DNA of 64,000 bases, taken from Campylobacterales bacterium. Lineage in GTDB: Bacteria > Campylobacterota > Campylobacteria > Campylobacterales > Sulfurimonadaceae. Positions 27,702 through 37,119 of the stretch are shown one piece after another. Both the position numbers and the translations under genes were made by a program. The notes under the pieces were generated by a model. The model worked only from the letters and a program-made list of their open reading frames with translations. It was not told the origin of the DNA and searched no databases. Position 1 is the first letter of the stretch, and each line of letters begins with the position of its first letter. Where the stretch lies: NCBI GenBank assembly GCA_026390115.1, contig JAPLGO010000021.1, positions 52,406-116,405 on the forward strand, written 5' to 3'.

Positions 27702-29368
27702 CAAGCCACTTTCTTATAAATTTTACTCTCATCACTACACTTCTTAAATTTATCTTTAAATGCGGAGTGAACGGTTTCACTCTGACCTAAAATCAGATAC
27801 CCGCCAAATTTTAACGACTCATAAAATAAGTTAAAAACTCTTTTTTGCAAATTGTCGTCGAAATATATAATCACATTGCTGCATATTATAATATCAAATT
27901 CATTAAAAGAGCTGTCTGTCGCCAAATTATGCTGAAAAAACAGCGTCTTTTCTCTAATTTTTTCATCAATGGTTATGTAATTTTCATTTTTTGTAATGTA
28001 TTTTCCTAATCTGTCATCTAAACCAATCTGTTCAAAGTTACTAAGAGCAAGCTCGTAAGAGTCATTGGAGTAGATTCCGTTTTTCGCTTCTTCCAAAACT
28101 ACACTGTTAAAATCAGTTGCGTATATAATCGTTTTTTGAAGCATTCCTAAACTTTGCAGTAATATAGCCAAAGAGTAAACCTCCTCTCCGCTGCTGCACC
28201 CCGCACTCCATACCTTTATATTATGAGCTTTTTTATAGTGCTTTTTTAAAAGTTGAATTATATGCGCAAAGGAGCTTGGCTTTCTGAAAAATTCTGTTAC
28301 ATTTATGGAGAGTTCTAAAAAGAAAACTTTAAAGGCGGTTTTGTTAAAAAGTATAAGAGCCACCGCATCTTTAATATCTTTTATCTCATGCTTAATCATA
28401 AAAAGCTTAACACGCCTTTGAATCATATCCCTCTGATAGAGCCTAAAATCATAGCCGTAGCGTTTTAAAATCATCTCTAACAAATACTCTATCCACGCCT
28501 CTTTTGTCTTTTTTTTGTTTACAAAATTTATAAAAAGTACAATATCTTCTAAATTCAATATGTAATCATGCACATGCATGGAAACAGCGTTTAAAACCAT
28601 GCTTTTTGCTTCGCACTCACATTGGTCTTGCACGATGAGCGCTGATTTGTTTCTCTTTAAAAACTCTAATTTATCTACCCCGTCACTCGCATATCCACAC
28701 TCCTGTATCACAAGAAGAGACTCTTTGTAGTATGCAGAAAATGACTCGTAACTCAGGGAGATAGATGGCTTGGCATAGTTATATTTCTCCTCATCGCTCA
28801 GAAAAAAGAGACCCTCTTTTACTTTGAGGTGCTTGTTGTTGGGAGCTAAATAGATAATACCTTTTTGAATTTTCTCACCGTCTTTTGCATAGCAGACTTT
28901 ATGAGTAGTATATTTTTGCAATATTTCATCAAATATGCCCACCCTGTCTATTTGCACATGCTGAACAACTACAACACTTAAGTTTGTAATGTCAATATTT
29001 GAAACGATATTCACAATTTTTGGTGAGGAGTCTGCACTTCCGCCTATTAAAACAACCTCTATCAAACTCGTTTTCACAACAGAATCTTTTAAAAGAGAGA
29101 TAAATGTTGTTTCAAAGCCAAGTTTATTTAGGTATCTGTTGAGTTTATTTTTATGGGTAATAATTGAAATATTTTTACTATTTTCAAATATCTCTTTATA
29201 GAGCAAATGTACCAGCACTCCGCTGATACTGTAGATACGACCAAACTCTACTATCCATCTCGAATACTCTTTATAGAATAATTTTTGAAGAGCATCAATG
29301 TCCTCTGCAACCAAAGGAGGATGAAGCATCACTCTGCACTCCTTAGAATCTTCAAAATATTTAAGCAT
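27701..29368 (-). CDS. CheB-CheR fusion protein
   Basis: 555 residues with three parts. Residues 1-95 have the pattern of a small alpha/beta domain. Residues 103-270 are a CheB methylesterase domain: VVLIGGSADSSPKIV with the nucleophile Ser near 111, VVVVQHVQ with His137, and GYASDGVDKL with the third triad residue. Residues 290-555 are a CheR methyltransferase: NVTEFFRKPSSF, then the SAM loop VWSAGCSSGEEVYSLAI, then IICSNVIIYFDD. The pair would both add and remove methyl groups on glutamates of a receptor, here probably the adjacent kinase. No stand-alone CheA or CheW is in the cluster. It directly follows the kinase gene (TAG-ATG). Confidence 0.9.
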   Translation of the reverse strand: MLKYFEDSKECRVMLHPPLVAEDIDALQKLFYKEYSRWIVEFGRIYSISGVLVHLLYKEIFENSKNISIITHKNKLNRYLNKLGFETTFISLLKDSVVKTSLIEVVLIGGSADSSPKIVNIVSNIDITNLSVVVVQHVQIDRVGIFDEILQKYTTHKVCYAKDGEKIQKGIIYLAPNNKHLKVKEGLFFLSDEEKYNYAKPSISLSYESFSAYYKESLLVIQECGYASDGVDKLEFLKRNKSALIVQDQCECEAKSMVLNAVSMHVHDYILNLEDIVLFINFVNKKKTKEAWIEYLLEMILKRYGYDFRLYQRDMIQRRVKLFMIKHEIKDIKDAVALILFNKTAFKVFFLELSINVTEFFRKPSSFAHIIQLLKKHYKKAHNIKVWSAGCSSGEEVYSLAILLQSLGMLQKTIIYATDFNSVVLEEAKNGIYSNDSYELALSNFEQIGLDDRLGKYITKNENYITIDEKIREKTLFFQHNLATDSSFNEFDIIICSNVIIYFDDNLQKRVFNLFYESLKFGGYLILGQSETVHSAFKDKFKKCSDESKIYKKVA

Positions 29369-32300
29369 CTACTTTATCCATGCCTTGAGCATCGAGAAGA
29401 GGGCACCATGCTCTAAAGGTTTTGGCAGGTAATCACTCGCACCGGCATCGAGACAATCCTGTTTATCTTGGGGCATAGTTTTTGCGGTAATAGCGATGAT
29501 AGGAATATTTTTATATTTCTCATTTGATTTGATGTTTCTTATGGCATTTAAACCATCCATGACAGGCATCATAATATCCATTAAAATAATATCTATCTTC
29601 TTCTCTTTTTCAAGAATTTCAATAGCCTCTTTTCCGTTAAAAGCACTATAAACTTCCGCATTCAAATTTTCCAAAACAGAGGTAAGAGTAAATATATTTC
29701 TACTGTCATCATCGACTATTAAAATATTTTTATTTGACAACTCATCTCCGTTAAACAAACAACTATCCTCCGATACCAAAGAGATAAGCTCATGGTTGTT
29801 CTCATGCGTCTCCTCTTTTATTAAGTGTGGAATTTTCACTTCTGGAGTCCCATGGGCTATAGGCAGTGCTACAGTAAATGTTGTACCTTTACCAAATTCA
29901 CTCTCAACGAAAATATGTCCATGTAAAAGCTCTACTATTGTTTTGCTTATTGAAAGACCGAGACCTGTTCCTCCAAACTCTCTGCTGATAGAGCCATCCA
30001 CCTGTTTAAACGCATCAAAAATTGTATTTATCTTATCATTTTGTATGCCGATGCCGGTATCTTTGACACTAATCATAATGTTTTCATCTCTTAAACTTAT
30101 ATCTAACCTAACCGAACCCTCTTTTGTAAATTTGAAAGCATTGGATAAAAGGTTTTTGAGTACTTGAGAGAGCTTCATGCTATCGGTCATAAACACACCC
30201 TTAAAGTTGTCGTTTATAATGAACTCAACCCCTTTTTCTTCAGCCAAGGCGCCAAAAAGCCCCTTCATATCTTCTAAAACATCTCCGGAATAGAGCTCTG
30301 AGATAACAAGCTCCATTTTTCCGGATTCTATTTTGGTTAAATCTAAAATATCATTTATGAGAAGAAGCAAATCATTCCCTGCCCTATTGATTACAGAAAC
30401 TTTTTTCACGCTCTCCTCATCTAGTTTTGCATCCGAGTTCATGCTCAAAAGCTTTGAGAGAAGAATGATTGAATTAAGAGGAGTGCGAAGCTCATGCGAC
30501 ATATTTGCCAAAAATTCACTCTTATATTTTGAAGCTTTTTCCAAATCTTTTGCTCTTTTGTCTATCTCTTGTTTTGCTAAAGCTAAAGTACTGTTTTTTT
30601 CCTGCAGCTCTCTTGATTGAAGAGTAAGCTGCTGCTGCTGCTCCTCCATCTGAACATTTGACTCTTGGAGCTCTTCACTTTGAACCTGCAGCTCTTCAAA
30701 GGCTTGTTGTGATTTTTCTAGCAGCACTTTTATCTGCGCATTTTGTGCTGTTGTATAGAGTGCCGTTGCAAAGATGGTTGCTACTTTGGCAAAGTACTCT
30801 TTATCAACTTTTGTAAACTCTCTTAAACTCATAATTTCTACCACACCAAAAAGCACCTCTTCATAAGTAAGAGCAAAAATATAGACCTCTTTTGCATTCG
30901 TGAGTGTCGTAGCCGTCTCTATCTTATACTCACTCTCTTGTATATTTTTTAAATGCATCGGGATCTTTTCTAAAGCCACCTGACCGACAACACCCTCTCC
31001 CAGTTTAAAACTATGGGGTTGCATGTTGAACTCATTCATGGCAAAAGTTGCTCGAAGCTCCAAGCTGGCTTTACTTTGCTCATAGCCGTAAACAGCCCCG
31101 CTCACAGCACCGACATAACGGCTCAGAGTCGTAATAGCCTCTTTTGAGAGCTCCGCCATGTCGGCTATGTCGGTTATAGCATCATTAAATTCACTTACTC
31201 CCTCATTAAAGTAGATATCATCTCTATTTTTCACGCTATTTACTCTCAGAATATCGGTCATGGTTACAATCGCCAATCCCAACTCATCATTCTTTGATTT
31301 CACCTGAATTGTGTGCGTAAAATCCTCTTTAGTTATGGCATTTGCCTGTCTCAATATACTTTTCAGATACTCTATCATTTCCAAAACTGCAAGCCCCAAT
31401 CTGTCATCAGATCCTTTTGATTTATATCTGACATCTAAATTACCATGAGCAATGGATTCGGCAATTATTGTTATCTGCTCCAGATATTTAACCATTTCAA
31501 TGAGTGCCAAACTTAACTCATCACTGCTTCCCCTTGCAACTATAGGAACATCATAGTTACCCCTTGAGAGATTTGTTGCAAGAGCTGAAATCTCTTTTAG
31601 CCTTTTTGTCATCTCAATGAGTGCGAGACCTAACTTGTCGTTTTTACCAAGAAGCACTATATCCTTAGTAAAATCACCGTTTGCAACTGCATTCGCCTGA
31701 TTTATTGTAGTCTCTATGGCATCTATAAGGATAGTTGTCGCTTTTACAATTGCACCAATCTCATCATCCGCTCTGTAATCAATAGCCTCCTTCTTTATCT
31801 CTCCTCTTGAGAGGGCTTTTAACTGCGAAGTTATTTTGGTGAGAGGATTCATAAGTTTTGAGATATAACTATTGACAAAAAACAAGCCTAAAAGAAGTGT
31901 GCTTCCTAAAATTATAAAAAACATCATTACGAACGTATCCAACGAAGAGAGGGCTACATTTTCATCAAGTTCAGTTACAAGATAGAAGAACCTAGCTTTA
32001 TTGTTTTTTTTGTCTGGGTAAATTTTATTCATTGAAAATATTTTATGATTTTTTACAAATAGTGCTTCGTCTTTGTTAACAAACTCATCCATTACATCTT
32101 TATAATCATTTTTAAAGTTGTAATTAGTTCCCAGCTCGGAACCCCATTTTTTGGCTTCATCGCCAATATAGAGATAATCTCCCTGTTCATTTAAAAGATA
32201 ATATTTTTTAAACTCTTTTGTCTCATCCATAGCTTTTGCAGATGCAACTGCATTTAAAATATATTCGGCATTGAGACTCACTACAAGAACCCCTTTTATT

Positions 32301-32893
32301 TCACCGTTCTCATCTATAAAGGGAGTTGAGTATCTCAAAACAGGAGTATGCGGCTCCATAACTTTTCCATATTCTGTATTTAGATTTAATTCTGAAATAT
32401 ATATCTCATCATCTTTTAATTTCATAGCCTCTATAAAATAATCTTTATTTGATTGATTTTGAAGCTCTTTTTCTTTTATTTCAAGGACTTTATTCTCTTT
32501 TTTATCATAATTAAGTGCTATTTTTTCGTTGCCGCTTATATCAAGAAATCTGATTTTATAATAGAGTTTTTTATTTAAGAGGTAATCTTTAAGGGAGAGG
32601 GTGTAGATGTGAAGCCAATTATTTATCTTCTTTTCCTCATCTAAATCCTTCCAAATAAGGAGATTTTTTAGTGCATAAAGATTAGAGTTATAAATAACAT
32701 CGTTGGGCACGGTTTCTAATATACCCTTGAGTTCGCTTGATAAAGCCATTGTATCACTTTTATTTATCAACAGAGCAGAGTCTATATAAGACTTCTTTGC
32801 ACTCTTGAAACCGTACCACCCGACAATGGCGACAGAGGTAATAATTACAGTAATAAACAGTATAAAAATCTTATTCTTAACTGAAAAATTCAT
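29369..32893 (-). CDS. Multi-HAMP hybrid sensor histidine kinase
   Basis: 1174 residues. Transmembrane helices at about 7-27 and 318-341 flank a large periplasmic Cache-like sensor. About five HAMP units follow in tandem (345-560), each ending like DELGLAIVEM. A GAF domain covers 570-730, then a coiled coil. The kinase core has the His box FLANMSHELRTPLNSIIL (His near 799) and ATPase motifs such as VKDTGIGIQNDKI and GGTGLGLSISKTIVELL. The C-terminal receiver has IILMDIMMPVMDGLNAIRNI. It should relay signal to the REC proteins downstream. GGAGG lies before the ATG, which overlaps the previous stop by one base. Confidence 0.92.
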   Translation of the reverse strand: MNFSVKNKIFILFITVIITSVAIVGWYGFKSAKKSYIDSALLINKSDTMALSSELKGILETVPNDVIYNSNLYALKNLLIWKDLDEEKKINNWLHIYTLSLKDYLLNKKLYYKIRFLDISGNEKIALNYDKKENKVLEIKEKELQNQSNKDYFIEAMKLKDDEIYISELNLNTEYGKVMEPHTPVLRYSTPFIDENGEIKGVLVVSLNAEYILNAVASAKAMDETKEFKKYYLLNEQGDYLYIGDEAKKWGSELGTNYNFKNDYKDVMDEFVNKDEALFVKNHKIFSMNKIYPDKKNNKARFFYLVTELDENVALSSLDTFVMMFFIILGSTLLLGLFFVNSYISKLMNPLTKITSQLKALSRGEIKKEAIDYRADDEIGAIVKATTILIDAIETTINQANAVANGDFTKDIVLLGKNDKLGLALIEMTKRLKEISALATNLSRGNYDVPIVARGSSDELSLALIEMVKYLEQITIIAESIAHGNLDVRYKSKGSDDRLGLAVLEMIEYLKSILRQANAITKEDFTHTIQVKSKNDELGLAIVTMTDILRVNSVKNRDDIYFNEGVSEFNDAITDIADMAELSKEAITTLSRYVGAVSGAVYGYEQSKASLELRATFAMNEFNMQPHSFKLGEGVVGQVALEKIPMHLKNIQESEYKIETATTLTNAKEVYIFALTYEEVLFGVVEIMSLREFTKVDKEYFAKVATIFATALYTTAQNAQIKVLLEKSQQAFEELQVQSEELQESNVQMEEQQQQLTLQSRELQEKNSTLALAKQEIDKRAKDLEKASKYKSEFLANMSHELRTPLNSIILLSKLLSMNSDAKLDEESVKKVSVINRAGNDLLLLINDILDLTKIESGKMELVISELYSGDVLEDMKGLFGALAEEKGVEFIINDNFKGVFMTDSMKLSQVLKNLLSNAFKFTKEGSVRLDISLRDENIMISVKDTGIGIQNDKINTIFDAFKQVDGSISREFGGTGLGLSISKTIVELLHGHIFVESEFGKGTTFTVALPIAHGTPEVKIPHLIKEETHENNHELISLVSEDSCLFNGDELSNKNILIVDDDSRNIFTLTSVLENLNAEVYSAFNGKEAIEILEKEKKIDIILMDIMMPVMDGLNAIRNIKSNEKYKNIPIIAITAKTMPQDKQDCLDAGASDYLPKPLEHGALFSMLKAWIK

Positions 32894-33807
32894 TATTTTC
32901 CTCCTTTTTTTAAAGATTGAATCAAATTAAGTTTTCTTAGATTCCAACTCATAAGCTGATTCACTTCCGCAGCCGTTTTACCTTCGTACTGCGTTGCTGC
33001 AGGTGTGATTATTTTTATCCCTACGAACGCTTTTATCGTTTGAAGTTCTGCCAATACCATCTCAGATATTTCAAATACATCGCGCTCTTTCGCCTCATCT
33101 TTTTTAAATTGACTAAAATCTACGACAGCTATGCCGGCGAGTATCTGAAGCTGTTTTATTTTTTCAAGTAGCAATATGCCATTATTAAGCATATTTGTGG
33201 GTGTTGCACTAAGGTTTTTAATTTCAGGAATTGTATTATCCTCTACATTTAAGCGCTGTAAAACAGATGTAATATCGTCATAGATTCTAAGGGTTTCCCC
33301 GTAACTAAATGAGAGAGGAATTTGGGCCCCGTTTAGCTCATCCAACAATACGGAGACATGATAGAGGGCGTCAAAAACATCTAATGGTCTTTTCTCCTTG
33401 AATGATTGTTGTTTAAAAACAGGACTTACTACGCCCTCTCTCATTTTGAAAATATTCAGTTCCGTCAATATTCTTTGTGTTTGCCCATACACCATGTCCG
33501 GATTTAAATTTAGAACAGGCGTTGTATTGACAGGTTCTATAGTCTCCAAACCAAACCTATTTCTTAATATATTTATTTTTATCATTATCTCATAAGTTTT
33601 TTGCCAAACATGCCTAGGTTTGAGTTCTATGGATATGTGCGTTACTTTCTCACCATCTTTGTGGTGATGATGCACCACTTTATAATGATCAAGCAAAAAT
33701 TCAACCTCCTCCTCAATAAGCATAACTTGACCGTACAACTCACTTGATGTCATATCTTTTGCAAAGAGGCTCAAACTGATTAGTAGTATAAATATAAATA
33801 TTTTCAT
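32893..33807 (-). CDS. Periplasmic repeat protein leading the signalling operon
   Basis: 304 residues with a cleavable signal peptide (MKIFIFILLISLSLFAKD). The mature part is helical and seems to consist of about five related units of 45-60 residues, marked by VYGQTQRILTELNIFKMREG, VWQKTYEIMIKINILRNRFG, VFDALYHVSVLLDELNG and VFEISEMVLAELQTIKAFVG. A His-rich stretch (VVHHHHKDGEKVTH) near residue 45 could bind metal. As the first gene, one base from the kinase, it may present a ligand to the kinase sensor. Family not recognised. Confidence 0.7.
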   Translation of the reverse strand: MKIFIFILLISLSLFAKDMTSSELYGQVMLIEEEVEFLLDHYKVVHHHHKDGEKVTHISIELKPRHVWQKTYEIMIKINILRNRFGLETIEPVNTTPVLNLNPDMVYGQTQRILTELNIFKMREGVVSPVFKQQSFKEKRPLDVFDALYHVSVLLDELNGAQIPLSFSYGETLRIYDDITSVLQRLNVEDNTIPEIKNLSATPTNMLNNGILLLEKIKQLQILAGIAVVDFSQFKKDEAKERDVFEISEMVLAELQTIKAFVGIKIITPAATQYEGKTAAEVNQLMSWNLRKLNLIQSLKKGGK

Positions 33808-33856
33808 GTAACTCCTTTAATTTGATTTTACTGCTTTTGTTATTAAAAAATCTTAA

Positions 33857-34798
33857 TTAATTTTTCTCTAATAAATGCAAAGCGCCTTTGTAAATTGGCT
33901 CATCGATAAAACCATACTCTTCGTCAACAAAACCGCTGATTCCTTGTTCTCTGTTGCACTCAAAAAGTTCGACTATTTTTTTTGCCCGAGTAATCTCCTC
34001 TTGTGTTTGTGAAAAAATCTCATTTACTAAAGCAACCTGTTTTGGAGAGATACACCCCTTTGCATCATAACCCATCCGTTTTTCTAAAGATAACCACATG
34101 CCAAACTCCTCAAGATTTTGAAACTCTTGATAGACAAAAGAGACAGCTTTAATGCCCAATGATTTGCAAGTTACTAAAAAATGCGAAAGTATGTATAACA
34201 TGGTCGGATTATCTCTTTTTATAAGAGATTGAGGGAGTTTCATATCTGCAAACAGATCCAGTATTCCCAGATAAAAAGTAGTGACTCTTCCATTTACTGC
34301 CAAAGAGTTCATATTCTGCCATGCCGAGGCCGTTTCTATTGAGAGGTGAAGTTCTATATTACTGTTTAAACACTCTAATACAGATGTGACTTCATCTCTG
34401 TTTTTAATCTTTGGAACCCTTATAGCATCGGGCATAAACTGGTTTAAATAACATATCTCTTCGTATCCACCCTCATCAAGCGCATTTACCCTCACAACAA
34501 GTTTTTTATTGCTCTGTTTATGTTGCGATAAAAAAATAGCACAAAGAAAAAGTGCAAACGGCTTATCTTCTTGAAAGACTCCATCTTCCAAATTCAATAC
34601 TATGCATTCAGACTCAAGTGAGTCAATTTTTGAAAGATGTTTTATATTGTTGCATGAGAGCATTAAAACCGAAGAGAAATCACTGCTTTTATTTATGGTT
34701 CTTTGCGTAGGAACGGCTAACTTACGAAGTGCCTCTAAATCCCTATTTTCAAAAGCTAACGAAACACTGTTTAAATTATCTATCTGGATAGTCTTCAT
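33857..34798 (-). CDS. CitE-like HpcH/HpaI aldolase family protein
   Basis: 313 residues with a TIM-barrel of the citrate-lyase beta-subunit type. Visible motifs: SECIVLNLEDGVFQEDKPFA (the Asp/Glu pair that binds Mg), KKLVVRVNALDEGG with the substrate Arg, PDAIRVPKIKNRDEV, IELHLSIETASAW and DAKGCISPKQVALVNEIF. No citrate-lyase alpha or gamma subunit is near, so it is probably a stand-alone CitE-like enzyme acting on a short acyl-CoA or a 2-keto acid. Its ATG lies inside the end of the cytochrome gene (23-base overlap). Confidence 0.75.
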   Translation of the reverse strand: MKTIQIDNLNSVSLAFENRDLEALRKLAVPTQRTINKSSDFSSVLMLSCNNIKHLSKIDSLESECIVLNLEDGVFQEDKPFALFLCAIFLSQHKQSNKKLVVRVNALDEGGYEEICYLNQFMPDAIRVPKIKNRDEVTSVLECLNSNIELHLSIETASAWQNMNSLAVNGRVTTFYLGILDLFADMKLPQSLIKRDNPTMLYILSHFLVTCKSLGIKAVSFVYQEFQNLEEFGMWLSLEKRMGYDAKGCISPKQVALVNEIFSQTQEEITRAKKIVELFECNREQGISGFVDEEYGFIDEPIYKGALHLLEKN

Positions 34799-35390
34799 AT
34801 CTCAACTTCTTCGGTGCTTCATTTTTTGACTCCATCTTTTGAAATCTTTGAAATCTAGGATCTTCCATCTTCATTTGAGGTTTCTCTTTTTTTGGTTCTG
34901 CTTTCGGCTCTACTTTTTGAACTTTAAGTTCCTCTTTTTTCGGCTCTGCTTTTTGAACTTTTGGTTCTATTTTTTGAACTTTTGGCTCTTCTACCGCAGT
35001 TTTCGTTGTTTCTTTTTTTGCTGTTTCCTTTTTGGTAATGGCAGCTTCTTTTTCAGCTTTTCTAAGTTCATCTTCGTTGATATATAAATAGAGTGCCTGA
35101 ATCTCTTTTTCCGTTAAATAGTATCGTGGCATGCCATTATTTGATCTATTGAGTGCATAATAAAATGTGCTCCATTCAAGCTTATTAATAGCTGATCCGG
35201 CAAATTTTTTTTTCACATTGTTGTGCGTATAATTTGCAACTAATTTGCCTTCGCCTTTTTCGCCATGGCAATTTTGACAGCCAATTCCTCTTGGGTTTTT
35301 GTAGAGCTGAGAAGAGTATTCCATAATAGTTATAAAACTGGAATCGGCAACAAGTAAGCACGGTAAAGTAAGATAGAGTAGATATTTCAT
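34776..35390 (-). CDS. Periplasmic c-type cytochrome with charged tail
   Basis: 204 residues from the ATG at 35390, which begins the signal peptide MKYLLYLTLPCLLVADS; an earlier in-frame start would precede it with a charged leader. One haem site IGCQNCHGEKGEG near residue 40 and a candidate axial Met in NNGMPRYYL near 82 define a class I cytochrome c. The C-terminal 100 residues are K, E, P and V repeats (VQKIEPKVQKAEPKKEE). The protein is exported and probably carries electrons in the periplasm. It overlaps the CitE-like gene by 23 bases. Confidence 0.85.
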   Translation of the reverse strand: MKYLLYLTLPCLLVADSSFITIMEYSSQLYKNPRGIGCQNCHGEKGEGKLVANYTHNNVKKKFAGSAINKLEWSTFYYALNRSNNGMPRYYLTEKEIQALYLYINEDELRKAEKEAAITKKETAKKETTKTAVEEPKVQKIEPKVQKAEPKKEELKVQKVEPKAEPKKEKPQMKMEDPRFQRFQKMESKNEAPKKLRYEDYPDR

Positions 35391-35451
35391 TGTAAAGCGA
35401 CCTTTTATCATTAAATGATATAATAACAAAAAAATAATTTATGGGGTATAA

Positions 35452-36309
35452 ATGCAGCTTCTTGATGGTAAAAAACTCTCAGAAAAAATACAACAACAAG
35501 TATCCAGTCAGGTTAAAGAGTTAAAAAGCAAAACAGGTTCGGTTCCTGGTTTGGCAGTCATTCTTGTAGGACATGACCCCGCAAGTGCAGCTTATGTCAA
35601 CATGAAAAAAAAAGCCTGCGATAAAGTAGGTTTTTACTCAGTTACACATGAGATGCCCGAAGATATTTCTCAAGATGCCATAGAAAACACAATCAAAATG
35701 ATGAACACCAATCCAAACATAGACGGCATTCTCATTCAGCTCCCTCTTCCCCCGCAGATAGAGACAACAAAGATTCTTGAACTTGTAGAGCCGAGCAAAG
35801 ATGTGGATGGTTTTCACCCGTTTAATGTAGGTCGCCTTACAACCGGGCTTGATGGTTTCGTGCCATGTACTCCGCTTGGCATTATGGAGCTTTTAAAAGA
35901 GTACAACATAAATGTAAGAGGGAAGAACTGTGTCGTTGTCGGTGCTTCAAACATAGTCGGAAAACCGATGGCTGCCCTGCTTTTAAATGCAGATGCAACC
36001 GTTGAGATTTGCCATATTTTTACGGATGATTTAAAAAAGCATACCCTGAATGCCGACATTCTTCTGGTTGGAGTAGGCGTAATCAATCTTATCAAAGAGG
36101 ATATGGTCAAAGATGGAATTATTATCATCGATATCGGCATTAACCGTGCAGAGAATGGAACACTAGTCGGCGATGTTGATTTTGACAATGTGAGCAAAAA
36201 ATGCTCTTACATTACGCCTGTTCCAGGTGGAGTCGGTCCCATGACAATCGCTATGCTTTTAAGTAACACTCTAAAAGCAGCCCAAATAAACGCAGATAAA
36301 AGAGCATAA
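35452..36309 (+). CDS. folD: Methylene-THF dehydrogenase/cyclohydrolase
   Basis: A 285-residue bifunctional FolD. Signatures are PGLAVILVGHDPASAAYVNM with the catalytic region, KKKACDKVGFYS (active-site Lys), VDGFHPFNVGRL and the NADP loop VVVGASNIVGKPMAALLLNA near 163, and PVPGGVGPMTIAML near the end. It interconverts 5,10-methylene- and 10-formyl-THF. It starts a tight operon with lepB, an M50 protease, rpiB, a coiled-coil protein, apt and trpB. Confidence 0.97.
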   Translation: MQLLDGKKLSEKIQQQVSSQVKELKSKTGSVPGLAVILVGHDPASAAYVNMKKKACDKVGFYSVTHEMPEDISQDAIENTIKMMNTNPNIDGILIQLPLPPQIETTKILELVEPSKDVDGFHPFNVGRLTTGLDGFVPCTPLGIMELLKEYNINVRGKNCVVVGASNIVGKPMAALLLNADATVEICHIFTDDLKKHTLNADILLVGVGVINLIKEDMVKDGIIIIDIGINRAENGTLVGDVDFDNVSKKCSYITPVPGGVGPMTIAMLLSNTLKAAQINADKRA

Positions 36310-37119
36310 ATGAAAGAATTTTTAAAAAAATCGTATAAATTTTCCAACTCATGGACGGGAACTGTCATCATAGTTCTCTTTGTCATCTTCTTTATAGCGC
36401 AGGCTTTCAGAATTCCCTCGGGTTCCATGAAAGATTCACTTCTCATAGGTGACCACCTTTTTGCCAAAAAATTTGCCTATGGCATTCCTATGCCGCATCT
36501 CCCATTTTTAGAACTCTCAATCATGCCATGGAGTGACAAACTTCACCTCATTGACGGAGATACGCCAAAAAGAGGCGACATAGTTATTTTCAGATATCCG
36601 AATAATATTAAACAGCACTTTGTAAAAAGATGTGTCGCACTTCCGGATGATGAACTTTTTGTGCTCAATAAAGATTTATATTTGCACCACAGAGAGGGCG
36701 ATGCGTGGATAAAAGAGAACTTTAAAGAGTATGAAGTAATTGTGTTTGACTCAAAGCTATGGGTTAAAAATCCATATACGAAAGAGCATCCTGGAATCCA
36801 CCATGATAATAAAATCACAAATGATGGAAGATACCCACAAGAACTTTTTAATTTCGCTCCTGTAAAAGTTACTAAAGATAACTACTTTATGATGGGTGAC
36901 AACCGTGACCACTCCAATGATAGCCGTTTTTGGGGCACGGTTCCATACGAAAACATAGAAGGAACTCCTTGGTTTATTTATTTCTCAATTGATGAAAATT
37001 GGGAGATCAGATGGGACAGAGTCGGCAAAACACCGACTGATTTAGAATCTCCGGCTATCTTAGAGAGAGCACAAAAACAGAGAATAAAAGAAGACGAAGC
37101 CGACCATGGAATCTATTGA
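36310..37119 (+). CDS. lepB: Signal peptidase I
   Basis: A 269-residue type I signal peptidase. One N-terminal transmembrane helix (TGTVIIVLFVIFFIAQAFRI) leads to RIPSGSMKDSLLIGDHLFAK with the nucleophile Ser, and RGDIVIFRYPNNIKQHFVKR with the general-base Lys. GDNRDHSNDSRFWG is the box E signature. It cuts exported proteins at the outer face of the inner membrane. It starts one base after the folD stop and overlaps the next gene by 14 bases. Confidence 0.96.
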   Translation: MKEFLKKSYKFSNSWTGTVIIVLFVIFFIAQAFRIPSGSMKDSLLIGDHLFAKKFAYGIPMPHLPFLELSIMPWSDKLHLIDGDTPKRGDIVIFRYPNNIKQHFVKRCVALPDDELFVLNKDLYLHHREGDAWIKENFKEYEVIVFDSKLWVKNPYTKEHPGIHHDNKITNDGRYPQELFNFAPVKVTKDNYFMMGDNRDHSNDSRFWGTVPYENIEGTPWFIYFSIDENWEIRWDRVGKTPTDLESPAILERAQKQRIKEDEADHGIY

